Shown here piece after piece: positions 1 to 11,255 of a stretch of DNA of 64,000 nucleotides. Position 1 is the stretch's first letter. Each line of letters opens with the position of its first letter. The DNA comes from Miscanthus floridulus (Eukaryota > Streptophyta > Magnoliopsida > Poales > Poaceae): contig NC_089586.1 of NCBI RefSeq assembly GCF_019320115.1, forward strand, positions 496,001 through 560,000. Direction: 5' to 3'. A program made the translations under genes and the position numbers. The notes below the pieces were generated by a model, which had not been told where the DNA came from, did no database searches, and saw nothing but the letters and a program-made list of their open reading frames with translations.

Positions 1-64
1 ATCCTTCTTCCGCATGCAGGTCCACCTGTCATCCTCCAAAGTCGACCAAAATCCAGTGTTAACA
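1..64 (-). repeat. Element A 3' LTR, terminal 64 bp
   Basis: Identical to 9418-9481, the outer end of the complete right LTR, and ending in the same GTGTTAACA. The remainder of this LTR lies left of the window. Confidence 0.9.
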
Positions 65-81
65 CATGCCCCCTCAATTTC
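65..81 (-). promoter_or_regulatory. Element A polypurine tract
   Basis: On the minus strand a purine-rich stretch with GAGGGGG lies directly before the 3' LTR, where plus-strand priming of reverse transcription takes place in LTR elements. Confidence 0.65.
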
Positions 82-214
82 GGGATAAAAGTCATTTTAT
101 TCTGAAATTGACCACAAGCTCCTTCTTCCTCCTAGGTCAGCACCGTTCAACACCGCAGCCGCCGTCCAAGATTTCAAGCTTTCAGCGCAACCTCGAACCC
201 ACTTCGAATCTTCA

Positions 215-1327
215 ATGGCGACCCAGGACGAAATCCTAGAGGTAAACTTCACTTATATTCGGCAATTTCCACTTGATCTTCCCGTTCTTCTTTTGGCTTA
301 TTCCTCTTTGATTTCAATCACCCTTTAAAGGAATACAAGAATCAGATTTTGATCCCCTATGCTGCCAACCCCAATTCCTATTTCCTCGGTCCAATGGGAA
401 ATCCTGACCCTGTTGAAATTATCAAGAAGGAAACCCTAACCTCCACCAAAGCAAATGGCGAACAGTGGCGACCGTGGCAAGCGACCTGCTGACGGAGAGG
501 CGGAAGGAAGCAGAGCATCGTGCTGCCGGCGCCGTGGGTACGATTCGGCTTTTTGCCCCCTCGCGATTTTCTTGTTCATCTCTTAGTTTCGATTTTTTCT
601 TCCTCATTCATCAGGATAAGGGTCATCAGCTCTAGCCAATATCATCTCCTTCCTCCGGCGACAGCAGCTCAACCGGGAACTCCATCATCCGGCTCTTCCG
701 GATCCTCCAGCTCTTCAAGCTCCTATCATCCCAATCCTTGGGGCCCGGCGGAACTAGCAGATGCACACCATCCATACTCTCATGAGGAAGCACTCAAGTT
801 TCACCAGGAGAGGGACAAGGCCCGGGAGGAGCTAGGCGATGTCTCCAAGAGATTCGGCATCGAGCAAGCCGAATGGGAGGACCAGCGGAAGCAACTCTGC
901 AACGCCATCACTGGTTTGATATCTTCATTTGGTTTTATCATTCTGGCTTCCCCCGCTTGCTGACCCATTTTTTCTTTTCTGCCTAGCTCTTTCTGTAGAG
1001 AATGACCGCCTGAAGGCGGCAGCGAATAAGATTGCCGACAAGGTGAATGCCCAGGGGGAGACATCTGAGGCACGCCTTGATGCTATGGATGGCCGTATTG
1101 ATCAGGCCATCATCCAAGGTGTGCACCTTGGCGCTTCTCTCGGGCTGGCGGCAATGACCTCCCGAACCAACGAAGATTACTCCTTCCAGCCAGTCGGCTT
1201 CGCTGGAGGACGTTCGGACAAGATCGACGACATCGATGAGCGTCTGGAGGTCTACAATGATCATGCCACTGCCCTAGCCGAATCCACAAACCCCCAGTCC
1301 GTCCTCAACAAGTTATTTGAGGAGTAG
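215..1327 (+). CDS. Spliced antisense gene of element A, coiled-coil protein of unknown function
   Basis: Runs against the element's own gag-pol, between integrase and the 3' LTR. A first exon MATQDEILE (215-241) is followed by GT; an AG precedes 331, where the frame continues as EYKNQI. The clearest junction is 913/999: the exon ends ITG with a GTTTGA donor, the 85-base intron ends CTGTAG, and joining restores phase to give ITENDRLK. The later part (about 781-1327) is rich in charged heptads and ends NKLFEE plus TAG, so a coiled coil is likely. The frame between about 490 and 640 is unclear, with a stop at about 493, so further introns or decay are possible. Tat elements are known to carry extra antisense ORFs here. 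I see no known catalytic motif. It does not obviously resemble the antisense gene of element C. Confidence 0.5.
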
Positions 1328-1470
1328 TTTGTATTAGGATGGACTTCTATAAATAATCTCGTCTTTTGGAAGAATACTTATTTCTTTGATTCTTTTCGGC
1401 AAAACTCTGTCTGCGACCATCAGAAAAATGCTGAAAACCCCCGGTCTTGCATAAACATTCTTGTGCTAGA

Positions 1471-1576
1471 GGCGATGCAAACTGCATCGGCTATTTTGTG
1501 CTAAAGGCGATATGAACAATATCGGCTATTCTCAGTCTTATTTTTTTTAGGCTAAAGGCGATTTTCCCTTTATCGG
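1471..1576. repeat. Three hairpin-forming repeats between the converging 3' ends
   Basis: Three units of the form GGCGAT-N-ATCGGC start at about 1471, 1506 and 1557. In the first two the arms differ in sequence yet still pair (GATGCA/TGCATC; GATAT/ATATC). The third keeps only the outer arms. The block lies between the antisense gene stop (1327) and the integrase stop (1593). Confidence 0.6.
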
Positions 1577-1592
1577 CTTTTCTGATCTATAT

Positions 1593-2845
1593 TCATGAAC
1601 CAACCTCAACACTGGGGTAATATTTCTTAAGAAATCTTCCATTGATAGCTCTGGTAAACTCCTTCCCAAATAAAGTCTTCAATATGTATGCATTGCCAGG
1701 TACACATTCTACTATTTGGAAAGAACCTTCCCAATTTGGAGACCATTTGCCGAACGCTTTATCCTTTGTTCCAACTGGCAATAAAGTTTTCCAAACCAAG
1801 TCTCCTTCTGCAAATTGCTTCAGCCTAACCCTTCTGTTATAATACTTGGCAACACGTATTTTATTTTTCTCAATATTTTCCAATGCCTTGAGATGAATCA
1901 AATGTAAATCTTCCAATTCATCCATCATCAGATTCTTATAATCTTCTTCTACCAATTCTTTCTGTAACACAACTCGCCTTGAACCTGACCGTAATTCCTA
2001 TGGTAATACAGCATGATGCCCATAAACCAGTTCATAGGGAGACGTTTGAGTGGACCCATGGCAAGCCATTCGGTAAGCCCACAATGCTTCATTAAGAACC
2101 AAATGCCATCTCCTTGGTTTTCATCAATCTTCTTCTGGATGATTTTAATCATAATCTTATTTGATGCTTCTGCCTGACCATTAGCTTGTGCATAATAAGG
2201 AGAAGAATTATACAACTTAATCCCCATATCTTTGGCAAAATCACAGAATTCTGAAGAAGTAAACTGAGTTCCTTGATCAGTTGTTATAGTTTGAGGAATC
2301 CCGAATCTATGAATTATATGTTCCTTAACAAAACTGATCATATTCTCTGACGTTACCTTCTTCAAAGGGATAGCTTCAACCCACTTGGTGAAATAATCCG
2401 TGGCCAAGAGTACAAATTTGTGTCCCTTACTAGAAGGAGGATTGATCTGACCAATTAAATCTATACCCCATCCTCTGAACGGCCAAGGCTTGATTATGGG
2501 ATTCATAGCAGACGCTGGAACTTTTTGAATATTACCAAATTTTTGACAATTGTGACACCCTTTGTAATATTCAAAACAATCGTCCAACATTGTCGGCCAA
2601 AAATAACCAGTTCTCCTAATTATCCACTTCATCCGATAAGCTGACTGGTGTGCACCACACAATCCTTCGTGAACCTCATACATCACTTTCTTGGCCTCTT
2701 CTTGACTTAAACATTTTAGCAATACTCCATCGACGGACTTGTAATATAACTGATCATCAAGGAACACAAATTTGAGAGCTTTGTACCTGAGTTTTCGAGA
2801 AACTTTTTGAGATGGACCTTTCAGATAATTGGTAATTTTGTATCT
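1593..2845 (-). pseudogene. Element A integrase, frameshifted
   Basis: The frame from 2845 down to about 2120 has the HH-CC zinc region (GAHQSAY, CHNCQKF) and the DDE core: Asp in GWGIDLIG, Asp in TTDQGTQF and Glu in NGQAEASNK. After KKIDENQ the sense frame shifts (near 2115-2122) into KPRRWHLVLNEALWAYR, then meets a TAG at 1998-2000 where the family has Trp. The C-terminal SH3-like part (KWSPNWEGSFQI) continues to 1593. Integrase would insert the cDNA copy into the chromosome. The core residues remain but the protein cannot be made whole as read. It is in the same frame as the RT block upstream, from which one stop separates it. Confidence 0.9.
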
Positions 2846-4861
2846 TCAATCACCATCTACTTGATCAGTATTTAAAACACCTTCTCCTATATCAAAAACT
2901 TCCCGACTCTCTCGATATCCAGAAGCAGCTTGAGCTAACTTATTTGCTTCTTCATTGTACTCTCTAGGGATATGATGCAAGGTTACTACCAGAAAATTCT
3001 TCAAAAGTTCTCTACACTTCTCATAATATTCTCTTAACACATTGTTCTTGCATTCATACTGACCACTCAGTTGATTAATCACCAACTCAGAATCTCCAAA
3101 GATTTCAACAGCAATGGCCTTTACTTCTATAAGAAGCCGAAGCCCTCTAAGCAACGCTTCATACTCTGCCTGATTATTAGTAACATGAAATTCAATAGGA
3201 ACCGCATACTCAAAAGTTTTTCCTTGTGGGGAAATTAAGAGAATACCAGCACCACCACCTTTGTTGCAAGATGATCCATCGAAGAACAAGGCCCAAGACA
3301 CAATGCTTATCGCCTCAACAGAAAGATCCCGATGTTGGGTAATAAAATCAGCAATAATTTGACCTTTTACCGCCTTTGCCGATTCATACCTTAAATTAAA
3401 TTCTGACAATGCTAAAATCCATTTGCCAATTCTTTCATTCAAAATTGGCATTGATAGCATATGTTTGATTACATCAAAACTAGAAACTACCACGCATTCG
3501 GCATTCAACAAATAGTGCCAAAATTTGGTACATGAGTAATACACACACAAGCAAAGTTTTTCTGTAGCCGAATACCTTGTTTCCGGGTCTAGCAGCTTTC
3601 GGCTAAGATAAGCTATGACTCTTTCTTTTCCTTCAAATTCTTGCATAAGGGCCGATCCTATCGTTAGGCTATCGGCCGCCACATACAACTTAAAAGGCTT
3701 GTCAAGTTGTGGAGGTACCAGCACAGGTGGTGCCTTCATATATTGCTTGATCTCATCAAAAGCCTTTTGTTGTATGTCACCCCATACAAATTTTTGATCC
3801 TTCTTGAGCTTTAATAAAGGAGAAAAGGGTAAAACTCTCTCTGATAGATTGGATATGAATCTTCTTACAAAGTTGATTTTGTCTAACAATGATTGTAATT
3901 CTGTGAGATTGGTTGGCGGCACAACTTTGTCTATTGCTTCCATGCTCTTTTTTCCAACTTCAATTCCTCCTTTATGAACTAAAAATCCCAAAAACTCACC
4001 AGCCGAAACTCCAAAGGCACATTTATTTGGATTCATCTTCAAGCCATGCTTTCTTGTGCACTCCAGAGTCTTTCTTAAATCGGCTAAATGTCCTTCATGA
4101 TTTCTAGACTTGACCACTACATCATCGATGTAGATCTCTACAATTTTGCCGATCAGCTCGTGAAAAATATAATTCATAGCTCTTTGATAAGTTGCACCGG
4201 CATTCTTTAACCCAAATGTCATGACTATCCATTCAAACAAACCAATATGACCAGGACATCTGAAGGCCGTTTTTGAAATATCTTCTATTGCCATAAAATT
4301 TTGATTATAGCCGGCATTACCATCCATAAAACTAATGACTTCATAACCTGCTGCTGCATCTACTAGTAAATCGGCAACTGGCATTGGGTAACCATCCATG
4401 GGAGTGGCCTTATTAAGATTTCTGAAATCTATGCAAACCCTCATTTTTCCATTTTTCTTGTATACCGGTACTATATTTGAAATCCAGTCTGCATACTTGC
4501 ATGGCCGAATGAAGTTTGCTTCTATTAATCTTTCAACCTCCTTCTTCACATCGGCCAATACCTCCTCTTTGTATATCTTCTGTGGAGGTTGTTTGTAAGG
4601 ATGAAATCCAGGTTTAATGGGTAATCGATGTTCAACAATGGAACGATCCAATCCAGGCATTTCTATGTAATCCCAAGCAAAACAATCTTTAAACTCTTTC
4701 AACAGATCTATCAACTTTGATTTATATTCTGGGTCTAACTTTGCACTAATATACATCGGCCTTGACTTAGAACCATCACCAACATCAATTTCTTCCAACT
4801 TATCAGCCGACATAAAACCACGTCCCAACTTTCCTTTGTTGCCATCGACAGGATTTCCCAT
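2846..4861 (-). pseudogene. Element A reverse transcriptase, RNase H and second RNase H
   Basis: 671 residues. RT: RVCIDFRNLNKATP and the catalytic YIDDVVV are present. A connection and gypsy RNase H follow (KLYVAADSLTIGSAL, DPETRYSATEKLC, DFIT). A second, RNase H1-like domain then starts at ALFFDGSSCNKGGGAG, with the acidic set Asp (FFDGS), Glu (NNQAEYEAL), Asp (FGDSELVI) and a late EEANKLAQ in place of the usual Asp. The double RNase H marks the Tat group. The frame ends at TGA 2846-2848 where a Trp codon is expected, and the same frame resumes into integrase, so one nonsense change splits pol. The start at 4861 is only the first Met after a frame break with the protease block. Copies element RNA into DNA in virus-like particles. 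Confidence 0.92.
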
Positions 4862-4974
4862 TAAAAATTACTATGAGAGCCGACTGCTTGGATCGGCTGT
4901 TGGCCCTCGCTGAAAACATTTACAGGACCTTCTTTCCACACTTTTCCAGAGAAACAATCGACGCCTTCATATTC

Positions 4975-6720
4975 CTAGTAGGTAGATTCTATGGTAGCAA
5001 CACTTACCGAATCATCAGCATGTACAACTTCAACGTCATCTCCAATCCATTGAATGAGAATTTGATGCATGGTTGAAGGAATGCAGCAATTAGCATGGAT
5101 CCAATCTCTACCCAAGAGTAGACTATATGCCCCCTTGCCATCAATGACAAAAAAGGTAGTAATCAGAGTTTTCGACCCAATAGTCAGCTCGACATGGATA
5201 GCACCTCGTGTATCGGAAGGGTTGCCAGCAAAGTCCCTAAGCACCATGTCAGTTTTCAACAATTCTTCATTAGTCATCCCAAGCTTTCTGAAGGTAGTAT
5301 AAGGCATGATATTGATAGCAGCCCCTCCATCGACAAACATCTTAGTTAAAGGCTTGCCATTGACATATCCCTTTAAATAGAGTGGTCTCAAGTGACGATT
5401 CTTGATTGGTTTGTCAAAAACAGCCTGCTGTGTTAATACAAGCTGAGTCATCAAATCCTGACATTCACTTTCATCAAGATCAGAGTACACCTCTTCTTGG
5501 ACACCTTGGCTTTCGGGAGCTATAAACTCTAATGGGAGAAAGAAAGCCATGCAAGCATCAGCCGAAGGACCACATCCATCAGGCTTCTTCTTAGGACGCC
5601 ATATTTGCTTTGTTTCGGTAACTTCCTGTTCCAACTCCCTATTCCTCAATCGTTGAACTCTTCTTTTCTGACTTTTCCTCAAACCTGGAGGACACCACTG
5701 TCCTTTTTGCCATACGTATCTATAGGAATCAGCTCCTTCATCATGCACCCTATCATGAATCCAACCTTGACCTGCAAATCTTTTCCTTTGCTGATTCTCA
5801 AAATCATCTATTTTTAAGCGCCGATCATCTTCAGGAACCTTCGTTCCAAGTCTTTCATAGACGGGACGACGGTTGACCCGAGATTGCCTATACTCGGAGT
5901 ACTGAGCACTACACTCCGGACAATTATTCCTAGCAGGCAACCTCAAACCTTCATTCCAACAATGCCTAAAGAATGAACAACCCCAATGAGACTGCTCTTG
6001 TTCTGTCATGTATTCCTCTTGCTCCATTCGGTATACCTCTTCCTCATACCTCCGGTATTCTTCCATAAACCATTGCTTCTTATAGTATTCTTTCTCTTGT
6101 TCTCTCTGCCACTTGTTTAGCAAAATACGTGATGTAACTCTGGGTTTGGAAGTTTGACCTCTCTCGGTTTGGCTATTTTGAAACCGAACTCGTTGCTGCA
6201 GCTCTCTACTGGTGACTTGCCGATCTGGGTCAACAGCACCACTTTCCTTTGCTCTATCAGAAGTCAACACCTTCATCTTGCCTTTACCTTTGAGATCATT
6301 GGCAGAGACCATATTCACAGAGAAAGAAATCATATTTTGTGGAAAGGGCTGATCATCAATTCTCATCTTGCCATCAAACTTCAAATGTCCCTCTTGGATA
6401 GCTTTCTGGATTCGTATTCTGAACACTCGGCAATCATTGATAGAGTGAGAATTAGTGTTATGGAAGCCACAATACTTTTTGTCTTTCACTCCTTCAGGAC
6501 GTAGCATGGGATGTCCTTCTGGTAGCTTGATGCATCCTTCCTTTATCAATAATGCAAAAAGCATGTCTGCCTTAGTAACATCAAAATCATAGGTTCCCTT
6601 TTGTTGTTTCAACCAGCGTTGACTAACTTGAGTAGGCTCCTTTGCCCAATTCAACTCAGCTGCAGCTATCTCATCTTCATCAATATACTCAGTCGCTTCC
6701 TCCAGAAAACCTTGATACAC
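4975..6720 (-). pseudogene. Element A gag C-terminal part and aspartic protease
   Basis: Begins as a continuation of the gag frame; two in-frame TAG codons (6799-6801 and 6742-6744) separate it from the 6799-7287 part. A finger YCGFHNTNSHSINDC replaces the CCHC knuckle, as is usual in Tat gag. A long Glu/Tyr/Arg-rich linker (EEYRRYEEEVYRMEQEEY) follows. The protease lies near the end: MFVDGGAAINIMPY with DGG instead of DSG/DTG, and the flap-side LLLGRDWIHANC. The frame ends at 4975 and RT resumes in another frame at 4861, so either programmed frameshifting or decay links gag-pro to pol; I favour decay. The role would be particle assembly and polyprotein cleavage. Confidence 0.85.
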
Positions 6721-6798
6721 CTCATTAGTGGCATTGTTCTTCTAAAAGCGATTATCTCTCTTGAATCCTTGGGCCTGATTACTCATAGCTGCTAAACG

Positions 6799-7287
6799 CT
6801 ATGCAAGTTGGCCAAGATCATCAAACTCCATGCTGAACAGCTTCTCCCTGATATTCGGCAACATTCCTGCTATAGCTATTCCAGGTAGTTGATCATCTGG
6901 TAAATTTAGAGAATAACACATATTCTTGGTCTCTCTAAACCTACGAAGATATTCCAATGGTGTCTCATTTGTTCTCATCCTCAGACTCATGAGATCGACC
7001 AACTTCTTCTTATTAGTACCCGTGTAGAAATATGAATGAAACTTCTGCTCTAGTTCTGCCCACGTACCAATGGAATGAGCTGGTAAAGATGTGAACCACG
7101 TGAAAGCTGGTCCTGTAAGAGACAAAGGAAAATATCGAATCCTCCAAGCTTCATCTGAAGCAGCTTCTCCAAGCTGCATTAAGTACCGACTGACGTGCTC
7201 TATGGTACTAGTATCATCTTGACCAGAAAACTTGGTCAAATCCATTGGAGGCTTCACCCTTGAGGTAACGCCACTCTGTTGTACCAC
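6799..7287 (-). pseudogene. Element A gag, Retrotrans_gag-type core
   Basis: 162 residues with the gag core pattern: LTKFSGQDDTSTIEHVSRYL, then RYFPLSLTGPAFTWFTSLP, then SIGTWAELEQKFHSYFY and LRRFRETKN. This is the capsid-like domain common to plant gypsy gag. It ends at a TAG in a place where the reading goes on in the same frame toward 6720. Upstream gag (7518-8078) lies in a different frame. Confidence 0.85.
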
Positions 7288-7517
7288 TCTGGATAAGGAG
7301 ACTTGTATGAATAGGATTGATTTTTTGGCTTCAAGCCGAACTGATTCTACATCATATCAGCCATCCTGTGCATCAAAACATCAATGTCTGAATCCTAATT
7401 TCCTTGTACTTGCACTCCAAAAGGCAATCCTGAAACACTCCTATACCCTAGATTTGGCACATCATTGATAGCATTGTAATTAGTAAATTCTTGATACCCA
7501 TCTCTATACATATTCTT

Positions 7518-8078
7518 CTACAATCTGTTTGATGCTAGAGAAACTCTATAAGCCGAAGGTGGTACTTCTCCTGTAGTACCAAATGTTACCTGGCCATAGG
7601 TGGGATGGGATTGCTTTTCAGTGTGAGTCAATCCACCTATATTTGAAGTCGATGCTATTTCTTTTCCAACAAGCTTATCTTGATGCTTTGGAACATTGAA
7701 AAGTGTCGGTCCACTGAGTGGGCCAACATTTTCTTTAAAGTATTTATCAACCATTGGACCAAAAGTACTGATCATGATTGCCCGAAAAGTATTTAGAAAA
7801 GCTGTGTGATGGTTTGTCATGGTTTCTCCCATAGCTTTATAAACCAGGGCTACCATCTTCTGAGCATCCTCCTCTTCAGTGTAATCAGTTTGATGTGGAA
7901 GAAGAACCCTTGGCATTGACTGCTTTTGAAACACTTTATTGCTCTTGTTTTTGGAAAAAGACATCAAACACTTCTGTTGGTATTGCTCACATGCTTGTAG
8001 CACTAAATTCCTATAATTATCTGGCAATTCTGCCATGCTCACATCCAGAACATGATCATTGTTGATCTCAGATGCCAT
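7518..8078 (-). pseudogene. Element A gag N-terminal region
   Basis: 186 residues opening MASEINNDHVLDVSMAELP, starting 17 bases after the primer binding site, so this is the natural gag start. It contains an acidic EEEDAQKMVALVYKAMGE helix and a Gly/Thr/Ser-rich tail. It ends before the gag core and is out of frame with it. The 230-base gap (7288-7517) holds gag-like sequence with stops. No catalytic function expected. Confidence 0.75.
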
Positions 8079-8094
8079 CTTGAACTAACAGATA

Positions 8095-8112
8095 GTCCCA
8101 CCGGGTGTGCCA
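8095..8112 (-). promoter_or_regulatory. Element A primer binding site
   Basis: Minus strand TGGCACACCCGGTGGGAC, a TGG-start tRNA 3'-end complement placed 7 bases after the inner end of the 5' LTR. It differs from the site shared by B, C and D. The matching tRNA was not determined. Confidence 0.65.
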
Positions 8113-8119
8113 AAAAGTG

Positions 8120-9481
8120 TGTTGACACAAAATGTGATGCACTGTGCCTCACACACAGCAAGCCAGAAAGCGTGGCTTCAATTGGGCCCCCGGGTGCTTC
8201 GTGATCCGGAAACGTGCCAGTCAGTTTGACCTAAAAAAACTAACAAGGGATAAAACAGTTAAATGCCAAACCGGAACATGTCGGGTGAGACCAGACAGTT
8301 CCATATATACGGCCCTAAAGCCACTTACAACGACATACAGCTATAGGAAGCTGTCTGCCAACAAGTTTATAAATCATTCAGCTAATCGTAAAATGAGCAC
8401 ACGTAAAGATCCGATTGCTGAATGCATATGCATGGGAAGACATGTTTGAACAAGTGAAATCAATTATGAGTTAATGCATAACCAAGCTCAGCAGTCCAAC
8501 CGAGTTGGGGTCCATGAAGAAGGAACATGCAAATAAACACGATTAAACTAATCTAAAACCTGCATCTGCCGCACGACACCTAGTTTCGTTAAAGCTTAAA
8601 CATAATTAACAGGCATGAACCCACAACATGTGACAATCTAGATTAAAATAATTCAGCCATTATGAGCATGTTATCTATTTGCAAAGGTAATATGAAAAGC
8701 AATGATCATTGAAGCGCGAATAAAACCATAAAAGGGCCAAACAATATTAATCTAGATTGGGCAGAAGTGTGTTACAAATATATAAAATATTTAAAACATG
8801 CAACACAAGATAACTTAATGAATCTATTTAGATTTTGTCGTATCTAATAGAGCCGATAACTGTCTTGCTTTCACTAAGCATATTGAGCAAACGCCTACCG
8901 CACGGTGTCTACTAATAAACAAAGCATAAGCAAAGACTTCTTGATTGTCAAGCAAAGATCCGCCGCACGACCATTGAAAACAAACAAGACTACTTGCATC
9001 ACGTCTAAATCCACCGCATGATACTAAACATAATAACAAGGTTGTCGGAACTTACGGAGGTCGACGGATCGATGACTCCTCTCGAAGAACTCGACGACAC
9101 GACAAAAGGACTCAAAGGTTGGCACGGGGCCGGTTGTATTGATTTGGTTGTGAACCCTTATTACAATGGTCGAGGGTCAATATTTATACCCTAGACAAAA
9201 CATGAGTCCTAGAAGACTATGATTTATAAAGGAACTATTAAACAAACTTGGAAACTACGATTCCTTGCCCTAAACTCTCAGAGTCTTTTATTATTACAAC
9301 TTTCATCTTTTCGATCGGCTTTGCCTACCATCTTCTGCTTTCCCGAATGGAGTCACCACCTTCTGGAGTAACCGACCGCATAAGCATTTAGCCGACCGCT
9401 CGTTTTGTTTGCCGAATATCCTTCTTCCGCATGCAGGTCCACCTGTCATCCTCCAAAGTCGACCAAAATCCAGTGTTAACA
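8120..9481 (-). repeat. Element A 5' LTR (complete, about 1362 bp)
   Basis: Bounded by TGTTGACAC and GTGTTAACA, near-perfect inverted ends. The outer 64 bp equal 1-64. On the minus strand a TATA-like GGTATAAATA lies at 9181-9190, giving a U3 of about 300 bp and a long R-U5. The inner edge could be 8118 instead of 8120. Confidence 0.88.
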
Positions 9482-9521
9482 AGTATGGTCTATGGGGGGC
9501 CCATAGGGTTCCCCATTGACA
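9482..9521 (-). repeat. Element B 3' LTR, terminal 40 bp remnant
   Basis: Matches 14807-14846 apart from two substitutions seen by eye (ccCGTAgg/ccCATAgg and ccATCGAC/ccATTGAC). The first bases, AGTAT, would be one copy of element A's target duplication. Confidence 0.85.
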
Positions 9522-10404
9522 AGCCCCCGAGCATTTCATGATTGAGCTTCAAGGGCCAAGTTGTTGTAGTCTTGATCCGGGTCCTTCTTGAAGTGAAATC
9601 TTGAGATGGTCTTCTTTGATTCTTCTTTTGGCTGATGAGCACTTTTGCTTGATGTCCTCCGGGTTCTTTTTCCTTTGAGTGCAGCGAGTGCAATTTTGCA
9701 AAAATTGCACTCATTGAGTGTAGCCCCCGAGCCTCTTGTTTTTTTGGTACAAAAAAGCTAAAGGGTCAAAAAAATTGAAAATATGTTTTTCTATGGTAGG
9801 TACTTGCAGCCCCCGAGCCTTCTCCGGATTCTTTTCTATTGAAAAGAAGTCAGAAGAAGGGTCTTGATTTATACTCCTTTGATCTTTATCTTTTGCTGGT
9901 CACGGATGGGTCTTGTATAGCCGTGAGTGAGCGTCTTCTTTTACTTTTTGTTAGGAATCTTGCTTTTGGGTACTATTCGCCTTTGTTGCTTTGCTCTTTT
10001 ATTCTTTTTCTCTTTCTTTCTTGTGATCTTTAGCCTTGTTTATCTCTGGTTTGCTATAAATACCTTCTTTATTAGTTGTGGTTCTTCCTTGAGTAGAAAA
10101 TTTCTTCTTCAATTCTTTCTTTATTCGTAGATATGCTGGTGTATGTGGTTGAGCAGCCCCCGGGCTTATGCTTGCTTGGTAATGAACATGCTGCTCTATC
10201 TGTTCTTCTGTGTCTGGGCTGCCGCTGCTGCCACCATTGGGTTCCTTGTTGCAATATTTAAGAATCTTGTCTCTATCTTATGTCTGAGTTTATCTGGTCC
10301 TGTTTGGCCATCTGTAACCTTCTTCTTAGATGTCTTTGAATAATATGGACAACTTTCGCCATGTCTTTCCTTGTGGCTTTTTTCTGCTTTGCCATAGCTT
10401 GTTT
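9522..10404 (-). other. Element B polypurine tract and 3' spacer, no gene
   Basis: Starts with AGCCCCCGAGCATTTCATG, nearly the same as 27531 onward in element C (minus-strand polypurine tract CTCGGGGGCT). Several short stretches with the words 'agcccccgagcctc' recur (9720, 9810, 10156), as they do in C. I see no supported coding region. Confidence 0.65.
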
Positions 10405-10895
10405 CACTCTTTGGGTCGACGACCGAGTTGTTTGGAGTGTTTGTGCCGCTCTTTGGTTGAAGTAGTCGATTGTACTGCTCTTGGGGTAGACGATCGAGTT
10501 GTTAGAGTGTTTGTGCCCCTCCTTGGGCAATGTAGTCGATCGTGCCACTCTTGGGGTAGGCGACCGAGTTGTTGGAGTGCTTGTGTCCCTTTCTGGGTGA
10601 AGTAGTTGATCGTACCACTCTTGGGGTAGGCGACTGAGCTGTTGGAGTGCTTGTGCCGCTTCTTGGGCGAAGTAGTCGATCGTACCACTCTTGGGGTAGG
10701 CGACCGAGTTGTTGGAGTGCTTGTGCCGTTTCTTGGGCGAAGTAGTCGATCATGCCGCTCTTGGGGTAGGCGACCGAGTTGTTGGAGTGCTTGTGTCCCT
10801 TTCTTGGCGAAGTAGTTGATCGTACCACTCTTGGGGTAGGCGACCGAGCTGTTGGAGTGCTTGTGCCGCTTCTTGGGCGAAGTAGTCGAGTCGAT
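10405..10895. repeat. 70-bp tandem array, seven copies, in element B
   Basis: The word CTTGGGGTAG recurs exactly every 70 bases at 10480, 10550, 10620, 10690, 10760 and 10830, with a more diverged first copy near 10409. The array directly replaces the rest of RT: the minus-strand RT frame reads RIDQIIDST and then runs into the repeats without a stop, down to 10404. Confidence 0.9.
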
Positions 10896-11249
10896 GATTT
10901 GATCAATCCTTGGTGGGACATAAGGATCTTTTGAGCAATGTTTGTTGAGGTCTGTGTAGTCGATGCACATGCGCCATTCTTTTGAATTCTTCTTCTCTAC
11001 TAGGACCAGGTTGGCAAGCCAATCTGGGTTGATTATTTCTCTGATGAATCCTGCTGCCATGAGCTTGGTGATCTCTTTTTTGATTGCTGCTTTTTTGTCT
11101 GGAGCGAATCTTTGTAACTTCTGCTTAACGGGTTTGGACCCTTTGTTCACATCAATTATGTGCTCAGCCAACTCCCTTAGGACCCCTAGCATGTCTGCTG
11201 GCTTCCAAGCGAAAATATCTTTGTTGTCCCAAAAAAAGTTGGTGAGCAC
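10896..11249 (-). pseudogene. Element B reverse transcriptase, N-terminal fragment
   Basis: Residues NFFWDNKDIFAWKPADMLG, then KKEITKLMAAGFIREI, RMCIDYTDLNKHCSKDPY and PRIDQIIDST match the first third of RT in element C (37439 downward). The palm core with the YVDD catalytic motif is missing because the frame passes into the 70-bp array. No active enzyme can be made. The preceding protease block ends at 11256 in a near-continuous reading. Confidence 0.88.
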
Positions 11250-11255
11250 GAGTTC

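Larger units (their letters stand above)
1..9481 (-). mobile_element. Element A: Tat-type Ty3/gypsy LTR retrotransposon (left LTR cut by window edge)
   Basis: Reading the minus strand from the right, the order is 5' LTR (8120-9481), primer binding site, gag, protease, RT-RNase H plus a second RNase H, integrase, an antisense gene, polypurine tract and the end of the 3' LTR (1-64). This gene order with two RNase H domains is that of the Tat group of plant gypsy elements. The last 64 bp of both LTRs are identical, which suggests a fairly recent insertion. The right end abuts DNA that is the terminal part of another element's LTR (compare 9482-9521 with 14807-14846), so A sits inside element B. 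The frames are broken by stops and frameshifts, so this copy is not autonomous as read. Confidence 0.93.
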
